From NCBI GenBank assembly GCA_903831865.1, contig CAIKZH010000059.1:1-45417 (forward strand): a stretch of DNA of 45,417 bases. Direction: 5' to 3'. The notes beneath the pieces were generated by a model, which made no database searches, had not been told where the DNA came from, and worked only from the letters and a program-made list of their open reading frames with translations. Position 1 is the first letter of the stretch. Each line of letters opens with the position of its first letter. The position numbers and the translations under genes were made by a program. The DNA comes from an uncultured Coriobacteriia bacterium. GTDB lineage: Bacteria; Actinomycetota; Coriobacteriia; Anaerosomatales; PALSA-660. Of the stretch, positions 25,689-35,946 are shown piece by piece.

Positions 25689-26789
25689 GTGATGATCGAG
25701 CGGCTCGTGCTGGTCGACTTCCGCAACTACGCGTCACTCGATCTCGACCTGTCGCGCAACCTCACGGTGCTCGTCGGGCCGAACGCGTCCGGCAAGACGA
25801 ACGTGATCGAGGCGATCCAGCTGGTGACAGCGGCACGCTCGTTCCGGCGACCGGCTCCGGGAGAGGTCGTGAGGTGGGGCGCGGAGTGTGCGCGCGTCAC
25901 GGCGAGAGCAGCAGCTCATGAGAGGTCCGTGGAGATCCAGCTCGATGTCCAGCGCGAGGGTGCGCGGGCCTTCCGCGTCAACGGCCAGACGCGCAGAAGA
26001 CTGAGCGAGATCACCTCACAGGTCCCCTCCGTCGTCTTCACACCCGACGATCTCGGCATGGTCAAAGGATCGGCGGAGAGACGGCGCAGCGCCGCGGACG
26101 ATCTCGGCGAGACGCTCTCCGCAACGTATGGGTCGCTGCGCCGTGACTACGGGCGGGTGGTCAAGCAACGCAACGTCCTGCTGCGTGAGGGAGCGAGCGC
26201 CTCGTCGCTGGAGCCGTGGGATGCGCAGCTGTGCGCGCTCGGCGCCAAACTCGTCACGCATCGCCTCCGACTCCTCGAGCGCGTCATGGGGCCGGCGTCG
26301 GAGCGATACCGGTCGATGGCGGAAGGCGAAGAGCTCGGCTATCGGTATGCGGACCGTTGCGCCCTCGGGAGCTGCTCGACACTCGAGGAAGAAGAGGTCG
26401 CCGGAGCTATCCGCAGTGAACTCGTCAGCAGGTCCGGCGAGGAGAGAAGGCGTGCGGTCACGCTCGTCGGGCCGCATCGGGACGACATCGTCTTTCTGAT
26501 CGACGGGCACGACGCGCGCTCGTTCGCGTCTCAGGGTCAGCAGCGGACGATAGCGCTCGCGTGGAAGCTGGCGGAGGTCGAGGTCGTGAGGGACGTCCTG
26601 CGAACGGACCCGGTGCTGCTGCTCGACGACGTGATGTCAGAGCTCGACAAGGAGCGACGGAGTGCCCTGTCGGACCTCGTGTCCGAGGACATCCAGACAG
26701 TGGTGACGACCACCAACACCGGCTACTTCAGCCCCGAGATGCTTTCCGGGGCGTCCGTCGTCCCCATCGGCGCCGGAGGCAGGGCGTGA
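25689..26789 (+). CDS. recF: DNA replication and repair protein RecF
   Basis: A 366-residue ABC-type ATPase that, with RecO and RecR, loads RecA on gapped DNA. It shows DFRNY at the N terminus, Walker A LVGPNASGKTNVIEAI, the signature SQGQQRTIALAWKLAE and Walker B PVLLLDDVMSELD. The start may be GTG 25689 or the next codon ATG 25692; no strong ribosome binding site separates them. The stop overlaps the next start (GTGA). Confidence 0.97.
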   Translation: MMIERLVLVDFRNYASLDLDLSRNLTVLVGPNASGKTNVIEAIQLVTAARSFRRPAPGEVVRWGAECARVTARAAAHERSVEIQLDVQREGARAFRVNGQTRRRLSEITSQVPSVVFTPDDLGMVKGSAERRRSAADDLGETLSATYGSLRRDYGRVVKQRNVLLREGASASSLEPWDAQLCALGAKLVTHRLRLLERVMGPASERYRSMAEGEELGYRYADRCALGSCSTLEEEEVAGAIRSELVSRSGEERRRAVTLVGPHRDDIVFLIDGHDARSFASQGQQRTIALAWKLAEVEVVRDVLRTDPVLLLDDVMSELDKERRSALSDLVSEDIQTVVTTTNTGYFSPEMLSGASVVPIGAGGRA

Positions 26790-27355
26790 GCCGCAGGGCG
26801 AACAAGGAGCTCGGAGTAGGCGTGCTCGCGGGCACCATCCTCGACCGTATGGACAAGGGAGGCGGAGGCCGGCAGCGGGGTCGCGCCGTCGCCGCATGGT
26901 GCGAGGTCGCCGGACGCGAGGCGTCCTCGCACGCGCGTGGGTTCGCACTGCGCGATGGGGAACTGCTCGTCTTCGTCGACTCGTCCGTGTGGGCGACCGA
27001 GCTCTCGATGATGTCCGAGCACTACAGGGCGGCGATCAACACCGTGCTGGGTAAGGAGACGGTCAGCTCGATGCGCTTCGCTGTGTCACGCAAGGCGGTG
27101 CCGGAGACGGACGCAGAGGTCGGAACGTTCGCGGCCGGCGGCGCAGCCACCCCGTGCGCCCCTGTACCCGCCACCGCCAACGAGATCGCCCAGATCCGCC
27201 AGATGGCCAAGGTCGTCCAAGACGAGGGACTCCGCGAGGCGGCCGTAGCGGCCGCCATTGCCCATCTGGAGTGGCGGAAGGGTATCGAAGCCCGCAACGA
27301 GGCGGAGACGGCCGTACAACGCGCCAGGGACCCAGAAGGGCGCGCCGACCACTAG
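26786..27355 (+). CDS. DUF721 (DciA-like) protein
   Basis: A 189-residue protein. The N-terminal 95 residues match DUF721: LAGTILDRM, AVAAWCEVAG, ARGFALRDGELLVFVDSSVWATELSMM. The family includes DciA, the ancestral helicase operator that loads DnaB; a KH-like fold is typical. The gene is found between recF and gyrB in many actinobacteria. The C-terminal half is an extension containing a helix with IAQIRQMAKVVQD, absent from short family members. The GTG overlaps the recF stop with GGAGG six bases upstream. A DciA role is family knowledge; it has not been shown for this clade. Confidence 0.85.
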   Translation: MSRRANKELGVGVLAGTILDRMDKGGGGRQRGRAVAAWCEVAGREASSHARGFALRDGELLVFVDSSVWATELSMMSEHYRAAINTVLGKETVSSMRFAVSRKAVPETDAEVGTFAAGGAATPCAPVPATANEIAQIRQMAKVVQDEGLREAAVAAAIAHLEWRKGIEARNEAETAVQRARDPEGRADH

Positions 27356-27362
27356 TTCGTGG

Positions 27363-27368
27363 TAGAAT
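27363..27368 (+). promoter_or_regulatory. Possible -10 box for gyrB
   Basis: TAGAAT eight bases after the DUF721 stop, identical to the -10 box of the dnaA-side promoter. No convincing -35 is found at the usual distance. It would place the alternating-CG hairpin inside the gyrB leader. Confidence 0.35.
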
Positions 27369-27393
27369 GGGCGTTGTTCCCACAAGATATGGT

Positions 27394-27427
27394 GTTCGTC
27401 CTCGCGCGCGCTCGCGCGCGAGCGAAC
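27394..27427. repeat. Alternating-CG inverted repeat before gyrB
   Basis: CTCGCGCGCG (27401-27410) and CGCGCGCGAG (27413-27422) are perfect arms around two bases; outer GTTCG (27394-27398) and CGAAC (27423-27427) pair with a two-base bulge. It can form a very stable RNA hairpin, or a cruciform or Z-DNA in supercoiled DNA. No T-run follows, so a plain terminator is unlikely. Confidence 0.8.
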
Positions 27428-27452
27428 GGCGCGTGAATACACTGTGGACTGA

Positions 27453-29384
<1,932 letters not shown>

Positions 29385-29410
29385 GCGGCGCCCGCGGGCG
29401 CGGAGGTCGC

Positions 29411-29896
29411 ATGAGCGACGGGCAGAGGCGTGAGAAGCCGAAGTTCGAGCCGCCCCCCTGGGAGCGGGAGGCGTTCGATGAACTCGCGCGTCGCCGGGCG
29501 GAGCAGGACGCGGCCGATATCCGCAGGGCGGCGAAGGCGCAGGAAGAGGGACCGGGTGTCGCGACCCCCAGCGCGGACTCTCGCACCGAGGGGCAACGGG
29601 ACTCCGGGGCGGCTCCGAAAGCAGGCGCACTCGGCGAGACCAACGTGGACGCGATGCTTCAGGAGCTGCGCGCGGAGGAGACCACCCCCTCCGTCGCGGG
29701 AGGGATGGCACGGCTGGCAGGCGCGATGACGGCGGTGATCGGGGCGGCCATGACGGTGGTCGGGCTGCTGTCGCTGGTAAGGACACGCGGCGGATTCTCG
29801 CTGCTGGGCAGCTTGACGGTGACGGTCTTCGGGCTGGGTTTCCTCGGCCTGGGTGCGTGGGTGTGGATGAGTTCGAAGAGCGCGAAAGGAAGCTGA
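29411..29896 (+). CDS. Small membrane protein between gyrB and gyrA
   Basis: I do not recognise this 161-residue protein. Residues 1-95 are hydrophilic and charged (REKPKFEPPPWEREAFDELARRR, residues 7-29), predicted helical. Two hydrophobic segments follow at about 103-125 and 131-154, with a short loop RTRGGF between. The topology would leave the long N tail in the cytoplasm. The ATG has GGAGG five bases upstream. It starts 26 bases after gyrB and ends three bases before gyrA, so it is translated from the gyrase mRNA. Conservation in relatives would show whether it has any link to gyrase. Confidence 0.8.
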   Translation: MSDGQRREKPKFEPPPWEREAFDELARRRAEQDAADIRRAAKAQEEGPGVATPSADSRTEGQRDSGAAPKAGALGETNVDAMLQELRAEETTPSVAGGMARLAGAMTAVIGAAMTVVGLLSLVRTRGGFSLLGSLTVTVFGLGFLGLGAWVWMSSKSAKGS

Positions 29897-29899
29897 TAG

Positions 29900-32458
29900 G
29901 TGTCTGACGAGCAGCACGATCAGATCGTCCCGGTCGACATAGAGAACGAGCTCCGAAGCTCGTTCCTCGAGTACGCGATGTCGGTCATCGTCGCGCGCGC
30001 CCTGCCGGACGTCCGCGACGGGCTCAAGCCGGTGCATCGCCGCATCCTCTACGCGATGAACGGGATGGGGCTGAGTCCCGGCCGCGCGTACAAGAAGTCG
30101 GCGACCACCGTCGGTGAAGTCCTCGGCAAGTACCACCCTCACGGCGACTCCGCTGTCTACGACACCATGGTGCGCATGACGCAGGACTTCTCGATGCGCC
30201 TGCCGCTCGTGGACGGGCACGGCAACTTCGGGTCGGTCGACGGTGACAGCGCCGCCGCCTACCGCTACACCGAGTCCCGGTTGGGTCGCCCGGCGGTCGA
30301 GCTCCTTCGGGATCTCGACAAAGAGACCGTCGACATGGTGCCGAACTACGACGAGTCCACGACCGAGCCGAGCGTGCTGCCGGCCCGGTTCCCGAACCTG
30401 CTGGTGAACGGCAGCTCGGGAATCGCGGTCGGCATGGCCACGAACATCCCGCCGCACAACCTCGGCGAGGTCATCGACGGCACCATCGCGCTGCTCGACA
30501 ACCCCGAGGCCACGATCGAAGACCTGAAGAAGCACATCATCGCCCCGGACTTCCCGACCGGCGGTGCGATCATGGGTCGCGAGGGGATCCAGAACGCGTA
30601 CATGACCGGACGCGGGTCACTCAAGGTGCGCGGCAAGGCGCACATCGAGCAGACCTCCACGGGCCGGATGCGGATCATCATCACCGAGATCCCGTACATG
30701 GTGAACAAGTCGCGCCTGGTGGCGAAGATCGCGGACCTCGTGCACGAGAAGAAGCTCACTGAGATCTCGGACCTTCGCGACGAGTCTGACCGCAAGGGCA
30801 TGCGCGTCGTCATCGAGCTGAAGCAGACGTGCATCCCGCAGGTCGTCATGAACAAGCTCTTCAAGCACACCCCGCTGGAGACCGGTTTCGGCGTCATCAT
30901 GCTCGCCCTCGTCGACGGCGTGCCGCACGTGCTCACGCTGAAGCAGATGCTCGCGTACTACATCGAGCACCAGAAGGACGTCGTCATCCGCAGGACCCGC
31001 TTCGACCTGCGCAAGGCGGAGGAGCGGGCGCACGTCCTCGACGGCTACGTCATCGCGCTCGACAACATCGACGAGGTCATCCGGATCATCCGGGCGTCGG
31101 ACGACGACGCCGAGGCGAAGGCGAGCCTCATGGCGCGCTTCGCCCTGTCCGAGATCCAGACCGACGCCATCCTCGAGATGAGACTCCGCCGACTCACCGG
31201 CCTCGAGCGTCACAAGATCGAGGAGGAGCTCGCCGAGCTGCGCGAGAAGATCGACTTCTGGCGCCGCGTCCTTGGTGACGAGGGCCTGCTGCGGCAGATC
31301 ATCAAGGACGAACTCGGCGAGATCCGGGACAAGTTCGCGGACCCGCGGCGCACGGAGATCTCAAGCGAGGCCAGCGACCTTGACATCGAGGATCTCATCG
31401 CCGAGGAGGACATGGTCGTCACCATCACGAAGGCCGGCTACGTGAAGCGGCTTCCCGTGGCGACCTACCGTCAACAGAAGCGCGGCGGCAAGGGGATCGC
31501 GGGCGTGAACCTGAAGGAGAACGACTTCGTCGAGCATCTCTTCATCAGCTCCACCCACGACTACGTGCTCTTCTTCTCGACCAAGGGCAAGGTCTACCGG
31601 ATGAAAGTCCACGAGCTCCCGGTGGGCAGCCGGCATGCGCGCGGGACCGCCGTCGTGAACCTGCTTCCCTTCGAGCAGGACGAGAAGATCGCAGCGGCGA
31701 TCACCACCCGCGAGTTCGCGGCGGATCAGTTCCTGCTCTTCGCCACGCGCAACGGCATGGTGAAGAAGACGGCGCTGCAGGCCTACGACCGGTCACGCCG
31801 CGACGGCATCATCGCGATCGCCCTGAAGCCGGGTGACGAACTCATCTCCGTGCGCCGCGTGAGCGCCGGCCAGAGAGCGATGATGGTCTCGGCGCTCGGC
31901 AAGGCGATCAAGTGGGACGAGAGTCAGGCGCGGCCGATGGGGCGCGACACGATGGGCGTCCGAGGCATGAACGTGAAGGCAGCCGAGGACTGGGTGTTGG
32001 GCATGGAGATCGCGCCGGATGACGCGGAGCTCTTCGTGGTGACCGAGCGCGGCTACGGCAAGCGGACGCGCGTCGGCGACTATCCGCAGCAGAACCGCGG
32101 CGGGATGGGCGTGAAGACGGTCCAGGTGACTGAGAAGAAGGGCCGGCTCGCCGGCATGAAGATCGTCCTGCCGCAGCACGAACTCATGCTCATCTCGCAG
32201 GAGGGTGTCGTCATCAGGGTGAAGGCCGAGGACATCTCACGCCTGGGCCGCTCGACACAGGGCGTGAAGGTCATGAACGTGGGGCCGTCGGACTGTGTGA
32301 GCGCCATCGCCCGCGTGACCGCCAACAGGAAGAAGCGCAAGCCCGCGGCCGAAGGGCAGCAGGTGCTGGTCGAGGACGACACGATCTCGCCGGAGGCACT
32401 CGCGCGCGAGGCCGAGGCCGAGGAGCTCGTGAGCGAGGAGTTCGAAGAAGAAGAGTAG
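29900..32458 (+). CDS. gyrA: DNA gyrase subunit A
   Basis: An 852-residue breakage-reunion subunit. The catalytic tyrosine is Tyr123 in [11 protein letters not shown]. The quinolone region [15 protein letters not shown] has Ser84 and Asp88, the sensitive-type residues. The C-terminal beta-pinwheel carries the GyrA box QKRGGKG, which marks gyrase rather than topoisomerase IV. Further blades show [13 protein letters not shown] and [12 protein letters not shown]. The tail is acidic (VSEEFEEEE), as in many GyrA proteins where it tunes supercoiling. The GTG has GGAAG seven bases upstream. No parC/parE is in the window. Confidence 0.97.
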   Translation: MSDEQHDQIVPVDIENELRSSFLEYAMSVIVARALPDVRDGLKPVHRRILYAMNGMGLSPGRAYKKSATTVGEVLGKYHPHGDSAVYDTMVRMTQDFSMRLPLVDGHGNFGSVDGDSAAAYRYTESRLGRPAVELLRDLDKETVDMVPNYDESTTEPSVLPARFPNLLVNGSSGIAVGMATNIPPHNLGEVIDGTIALLDNPEATIEDLKKHIIAPDFPTGGAIMGREGIQNAYMTGRGSLKVRGKAHIEQTSTGRMRIIITEIPYMVNKSRLVAKIADLVHEKKLTEISDLRDESDRKGMRVVIELKQTCIPQVVMNKLFKHTPLETGFGVIMLALVDGVPHVLTLKQMLAYYIEHQKDVVIRRTRFDLRKAEERAHVLDGYVIALDNIDEVIRIIRASDDDAEAKASLMARFALSEIQTDAILEMRLRRLTGLERHKIEEELAELREKIDFWRRVLGDEGLLRQIIKDELGEIRDKFADPRRTEISSEASDLDIEDLIAEEDMVVTITKAGYVKRLPVATYRQQKRGGKGIAGVNLKENDFVEHLFISSTHDYVLFFSTKGKVYRMKVHELPVGSRHARGTAVVNLLPFEQDEKIAAAITTREFAADQFLLFATRNGMVKKTALQAYDRSRRDGIIAIALKPGDELISVRRVSAGQRAMMVSALGKAIKWDESQARPMGRDTMGVRGMNVKAAEDWVLGMEIAPDDAELFVVTERGYGKRTRVGDYPQQNRGGMGVKTVQVTEKKGRLAGMKIVLPQHELMLISQEGVVIRVKAEDISRLGRSTQGVKVMNVGPSDCVSAIARVTANRKKRKPAAEGQQVLVEDDTISPEALAREAEAEELVSEEFEEEE

Positions 32459-32481
32459 CCCCGCGGGTTCCCGCGGATCGC

Positions 32482-32511
32482 GCAGGGGCGGCCCCGGTGG
32501 GCCGCCCCTGC
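32482..32511. terminator. Bidirectional hairpin between gyrA and metW
   Basis: A perfect 13-base-pair stem GCAGGGGCGGCCC / GGGCCGCCCCTGC around CGGT. It lies between the convergent gyrA and metW stops and can serve both. A smaller stem CCGCGGG/CCCGCGG is at 32461-32476. There is no clear T-run. Confidence 0.75.
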
Positions 32512-32518
32512 TTCGCGT

Positions 32519-33133
32519 TCAGCCTCGGCGAAGGACGAAGACCGCGGTGTCCGCCAGCAGGTTGGGCAGGAACCGCGTGCGATGCCCGTTCTCACCGGGA
32601 GCGCCCTTGAGGGCGATCTCATGCTCCACCGTCGCGCAAACGTCACGGCAGAAGTCGCGGAAGTCCTTGATGGTCGTGTGGTGGATGTTCGGCGTGTCGT
32701 ACCACGCGTACGGGATCGAGGGGTTCACCGGCATCCTGCCGCGAAGGGAGAGTGTGGCCCGGGTGCGCCAGAAGCCGAAGTTCGGGAAGCTCACGAGCGC
32801 CCGGCCGCCCACCCGCAGCATCTCCTCAAGGACGAACCGAGGGTGGCGCACGACCTGGAGGGTCTGCGAGAGGACGACGACGTCGAAGCTCCGGTCGGGG
32901 TAGTCGCCGAGTCCGTCGTCGAGGTCGGCCATGGTGACGGGCACACCCCGGGCGATGCACGCGGCCACGCCCTCAGGCGACAGCTCGACGCCGCGCACGG
33001 TCGCGTCGCGCCGGTCCCGCAGGAGCGCCAGCAGCTCACCGTCGCCGCATCCCAGGTCGAGCACGCGTGCGCCGCTCGGGACCAGATCGGCGATGAGTCG
33101 GAAGTCGCGCCGGAACAGCTCGGTCGGCGTCAT
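32519..33133 (-). CDS. metW: Methionine biosynthesis protein MetW (SAM methyltransferase fold)
   Basis: A 204-residue class I methyltransferase-like protein. It has RVLDLGCGDGELLALL (SAM loop, around residues 23-38), VRGVELSPEGV, and the MetW hallmarks SQTLQVVRHP and YDTPNIHHTTIKDFRDFC. MetW is genetically paired with MetX and is required for its activity in several proteobacteria. Its ATG overlaps the metX stop (ATGA). It closes the metY-metX-metW operon, so it probably supports the acetylation step. Confidence 0.92.
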   Translation of the reverse strand: MTPTELFRRDFRLIADLVPSGARVLDLGCGDGELLALLRDRRDATVRGVELSPEGVAACIARGVPVTMADLDDGLGDYPDRSFDVVVLSQTLQVVRHPRFVLEEMLRVGGRALVSFPNFGFWRTRATLSLRGRMPVNPSIPYAWYDTPNIHHTTIKDFRDFCRDVCATVEHEIALKGAPGENGHRTRFLPNLLADTAVFVLRRG

Positions 33134-34305
33134 CTGTCCTCACTCCCGGCGTGCGCAAGGAAGGGCGCGATGTAGGCGTGCTGCCGCTCCGGTTCGAGCA
33201 GGAACGCATCGTGCCCGTACGGCGACGTGATCTCCGCGTAGCTCACCTCGGCGCCCACCACCTGCAGCGCTCGCACGAGCTCGAGTGACGAAGCCGTCGG
33301 GAACAGCCAGTCGGAGCTGAACGACAGCACGAGCCAGCGCGCCCGGGTCTCGCGCAAGGCCGCGGCGAGCGAATCGGCATCGACCGCCAGGTCGAAGTAG
33401 TCCATCGCCTTGGTCATGTACAGATATGTATTGGCGTCGAACCGGTCCACGAAGGATCGGCCCTGGTGCGCCAGATAGCTCTCCACCTCGAACTCGTGGA
33501 CGAACTCGTACCGGTAGTCGGAGCGGTCGACCAGCCGGCGGCCGAACTTCGCCCTCATCGAGTCGTCGGACAGATAGGTGATGTGCCCTATCATCCGCGC
33601 GATCCCAAGGCCCACGTCCGGCTGGGCCAGCGCGTCGTAGTAGTGGCCGTTCGCGAAGTCGGGGTCCGTGAGGATGGCCTGGCGACCGACCTCGTTGAAC
33701 GCGATCGCCTGCGCTCCGAGCCGCGGCGTCGTCGCATCGGCGACGATCGCGCGGACGCGCTCCGGGTAGCGGCGCGCCCAGGCGATCGCCTGCATCCCGC
33801 CCATTGAGCCGCCCACCACTGCCGCGAGCGAGTCGATGCCGAGAGCGTCCAGCAGCTTCGCCTGAACGTCGACCATGTCCTCGATGGTCACCAGCGGAAA
33901 GCCCGACGCATAGGGCGCGCCCGTGGCAGGGTCGATCGATGCGGGACCCGTGGTGCCGGAGCAGCCTCCCAGAACGTTGCTGCACACGACGAAGAAGCGA
34001 TCGGTGTCGATCGCCTTGCCGGGTCCCACCATGATGTCCCACCAGCCGGGTTTCGCGCGTGCGGGGTCCTCACCCGGGCGCAGGCCGGCGACATGGCTGT
34101 CGCCCGAAAGTGCGTGGCACACGAGCACGGCGTTCGACGCGGTCGCATCGAGTTCCCCGTACGTCTCGTATGCAACGTCGACCCGCTCCAAGGTGCGGCC
34201 GCCCGCGAGCGTGAAGAGGCCGTCGAGCGCGAGCGTCCGCACTTCCGAGACGCCCGCGCTCGCGGTCTCTTCCCATGGCCGGCGGGGAGTTGGCGCCGCC
34301 GTCAT
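33130..34305 (-). CDS. metX: Homoserine O-acetyltransferase MetX
   Basis: A 391-residue alpha/beta hydrolase that acetylates homoserine (or succinylates it in some lineages), the first committed step to methionine. The nucleophile is the serine of GGSMGGMQA. Other signatures are CHALSGDSH, GPGKAIDTDRFFVVCSN, and near the end FSSDWLFP (Asp) and GHDAFLLE (His) of the triad. Length and order match MetX. The ATG has AGGAGG seven bases upstream and starts two bases after the metY stop. O-acetyl rather than O-succinyl is inferred from pairing with MetY. Confidence 0.95.
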   Translation of the reverse strand: MTAAPTPRRPWEETASAGVSEVRTLALDGLFTLAGGRTLERVDVAYETYGELDATASNAVLVCHALSGDSHVAGLRPGEDPARAKPGWWDIMVGPGKAIDTDRFFVVCSNVLGGCSGTTGPASIDPATGAPYASGFPLVTIEDMVDVQAKLLDALGIDSLAAVVGGSMGGMQAIAWARRYPERVRAIVADATTPRLGAQAIAFNEVGRQAILTDPDFANGHYYDALAQPDVGLGIARMIGHITYLSDDSMRAKFGRRLVDRSDYRYEFVHEFEVESYLAHQGRSFVDRFDANTYLYMTKAMDYFDLAVDADSLAAALRETRARWLVLSFSSDWLFPTASSLELVRALQVVGAEVSYAEITSPYGHDAFLLEPERQHAYIAPFLAHAGSEDR

Positions 34306-34307
34306 GT

Positions 34308-35612
34308 CTACACCTCCTGAAGGGCCTGCTCGAGGTCCGCGATGATGTCGGCGACGTCCTCGATCCCGACCGAGATGCGCACGAAGTCGGGCCCTATCCC
34401 GGCGCGGACGAGCTCCGCGTCGCTCAGCTGTGAGTGCGTCGTGCTGGCTGGATGGATGATAAGTGATTTCGCATCGCCGACGTTGGCGAGGTGCGAGAGG
34501 AGCTTGACGCTCTCGATGAGCTTGCGCCCCGCCGCCGCCCCGCCCTTGACCCCGCAGACGACCATGCCGCCGTAGAGCTCGTGATCGAGGAACGCGTCAG
34601 CGTTGGCCTTGGTCGGATGCCCGTCGAGACCCGGGTAGGTGACCCAGGCGACCTTCGGGTGCGCCTTCAGGTAGTTCGCGACCGCCAGCGCGTTGGTGGA
34701 GTGACGCTCCACACGCAAGGAGAGCGTCTCGACCCCCAGCAGGAACTGCTGCGCGTTGAACGGCGAGAGCGTGGCGCCGATGTCGCGCAGGAGATCCACG
34801 CGCAGCCGCAGGGCGAACGCGATGTTGCCAAGACCGGGGAAGTCGCCGAAGACCTCCCAGAACTTGAGACCGTGGTAGGAGTCGTCCGGCTCCGTGAACT
34901 GCGGGAAGCGCCCGGATCCCCAGTCGAAGTTGCCGCCGTCTATGACCGCACCGCCGATGGAGGTGCCGTGGCCGCCGATCCACTTGGTGAGCGACTCGAT
35001 GACGACGGCCGCGCCGTGCTCGATGGGGCGGGTGAGGTAGGGAGTGGCGAAGGTGTTGTCGACCACCAGCGGAACGCCCAGCTTGCGGCCGGCGTCGGCG
35101 AGTCCCTTGATGTCGGGGACGTCGAGGCGGGGGTTGCCGATGGTCTCGACGAACCACGCCTTGGTGGTGTCGTCCGTGGCGTCGACGAAGCCTTGTATGT
35201 CCGTGGGCTCGACGAAGCGCACGGTGATCCCGAGGCGCTTGAAGGTGTGCAGGAAGATGTTCCAGGTGCCGCCGTACAGAGAGGTCGACGAGACGATGGA
35301 GTCGCCGGAGCCGGCGAGGTTGAGAAGCGCGAGGTTCTCCGCCGCGTGACCGGACGCGACGGCGAGCGCGGCCGTGCCACCGTGGAGCGCCGCGAGCCGC
35401 TGCTCCAGCACATCCGTGGTGGGGTTCATGATGCGTGAGTAGATGTTGCCGAACTCGCGCAGGCCGAAGAGGTTGGCCGCGTGATCGGTGGACTTGAAGT
35501 TGTAGGCGACCGTCTGATAGATGGGGACGGCGCGAGATCCGGTGGTGGGATCGGGGGAGGCGCCAGCGTGCACGGCGCGGGTGTCGAAGCCGGGATGGGT
35601 CGAGTCGCTCAT
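34308..35612 (-). CDS. metY: O-acetylhomoserine sulfhydrylase MetY
   Basis: A 434-residue PLP enzyme of the Cys/Met metabolism family, making homocysteine from O-acetylhomoserine and sulfide. The start MSDSTHPGFDTRAVHAG is typical. PLP contacts include YSRIMNPTTDVLEQRLAALHGG, and the Schiff-base lysine lies in ESLTKWIGGHG. The long insert QFTEPDDSYHGLKFWEVFGD is diagnostic of the OAH sulfhydrylase branch rather than cystathionine gamma-synthase. The ATG at 35612 has AGGAG nine bases upstream; the open frame upstream overlaps the leader region and is not used. It is first in the operon and follows a Met-rich leader ORF. Confidence 0.95.
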   Translation of the reverse strand: MSDSTHPGFDTRAVHAGASPDPTTGSRAVPIYQTVAYNFKSTDHAANLFGLREFGNIYSRIMNPTTDVLEQRLAALHGGTAALAVASGHAAENLALLNLAGSGDSIVSSTSLYGGTWNIFLHTFKRLGITVRFVEPTDIQGFVDATDDTTKAWFVETIGNPRLDVPDIKGLADAGRKLGVPLVVDNTFATPYLTRPIEHGAAVVIESLTKWIGGHGTSIGGAVIDGGNFDWGSGRFPQFTEPDDSYHGLKFWEVFGDFPGLGNIAFALRLRVDLLRDIGATLSPFNAQQFLLGVETLSLRVERHSTNALAVANYLKAHPKVAWVTYPGLDGHPTKANADAFLDHELYGGMVVCGVKGGAAAGRKLIESVKLLSHLANVGDAKSLIIHPASTTHSQLSDAELVRAGIGPDFVRISVGIEDVADIIADLEQALQEV

Positions 35613-35662
35613 GGTTTCATCTCCTGATCGTGTCTGGAAGAGCCGATGGATGAGAGTCGTCA

Positions 35663-35732
35663 CCCGGTCCGCCTAGCGGACGTCGGGACGGCGGAGCCGC
35701 CCGGTCCCCGCGCACGTTCGCACGGACCCGGG
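35663..35732 (-). promoter_or_regulatory. Candidate attenuator structures of the met leader
   Basis: Three helices compete. Hairpin A (35685-35708) is GGGAC-cg-GGCG with loop GCTC, just after the Met run. Hairpin B (35667-35681) is GTCCGC/GCGGAC, whose three-base loop is exactly the TAG stop of the leader. A long-range helix pairs 35723-35732 with 35663-35671 (nine pairs, one bulged base) and would exclude B. No T-run is seen, so control may act through Rho or on metY translation. Confidence 0.55.
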
Positions 35733-35783
35733 CTGGGTCATCATCATGTCCATCGCCATCATCAGCACGTTCAGGCGTACCAT
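35673..35783 (-). CDS. Met-rich leader peptide of the metYXW operon
   Basis: A 36-codon ORF that begins MVRLNVLMMAMDMMMTQ. Codons 8-15 hold six ATGs out of eight, far above chance, and the stop is 60 bases before metY. Nearby ACGAGG four bases from the ATG, or GGGGAGG at 14 bases, could bind the ribosome; an in-frame GTG five codons upstream is an alternative. Only the position and the Met run suggest function: ribosomes short of charged tRNA-Met would stall in the run and alter RNA folding downstream. The second half (TCAGTGRLRRPDVR) is unremarkable apart from one Cys codon. I find no SAM riboswitch fold here. Confidence 0.8.
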   Translation of the reverse strand: MVRLNVLMMAMDMMMTQPGSVRTCAGTGRLRRPDVR

Positions 35784-35875
35784 GATGCCTCGTCTCACCT
35801 CCCCTTCTCACGACGCGATATCGGGTGTTCGGCCGTCGCCGTGACGCAAGATGCTCCGTAGCGAACGGTGAGGGG

Positions 35876-35905
35876 ACTCTACCACACGGGACTGACGACT
35901 ATCAC
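35876..35905 (-). promoter_or_regulatory. Possible promoter of the met leader
   Basis: GTGATA (35905-35900), 18 bases, TAGAGT (35881-35876) on the minus strand. It would start the RNA near 35869, about 85 bases before the leader ORF. The -35 is weak. Confidence 0.4.
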
Positions 35906-35933
35906 GCACGCACGCGGTGAGATAAGCGAGTGC

Positions 35934-35939
35934 TAGTAT
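35934..35939 (+). promoter_or_regulatory. -10 box for a leaderless HAD phosphatase mRNA
   Basis: TAGTAT ends seven bases before the GTG at 35947, so transcription would begin at or next to the start codon. No Shine-Dalgarno lies upstream of that GTG. The same TAGTAT box is used before feoA. No good -35 is present. Confidence 0.5.
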
Positions 35940-35946
35940 CTCGCCC

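Noticed and set aside
27394-27427. Intrinsic terminator after the DUF721 gene
   Set aside because: The hairpin is strong but no T-run follows it, and it lies 38 bases past the stop; listed as a repeat instead.
29900-32458. Topoisomerase IV subunit A instead of gyrase
   Set aside because: The GyrA box QKRGGKG and the acidic tail are present and the gene is paired with gyrB next to the origin.
35613-35905. SAM riboswitch upstream of metY
   Set aside because: I looked for the SAM-I type core and pseudoknot elements and did not see them. A covariance-model search would be decisive: a significant hit would overturn this.
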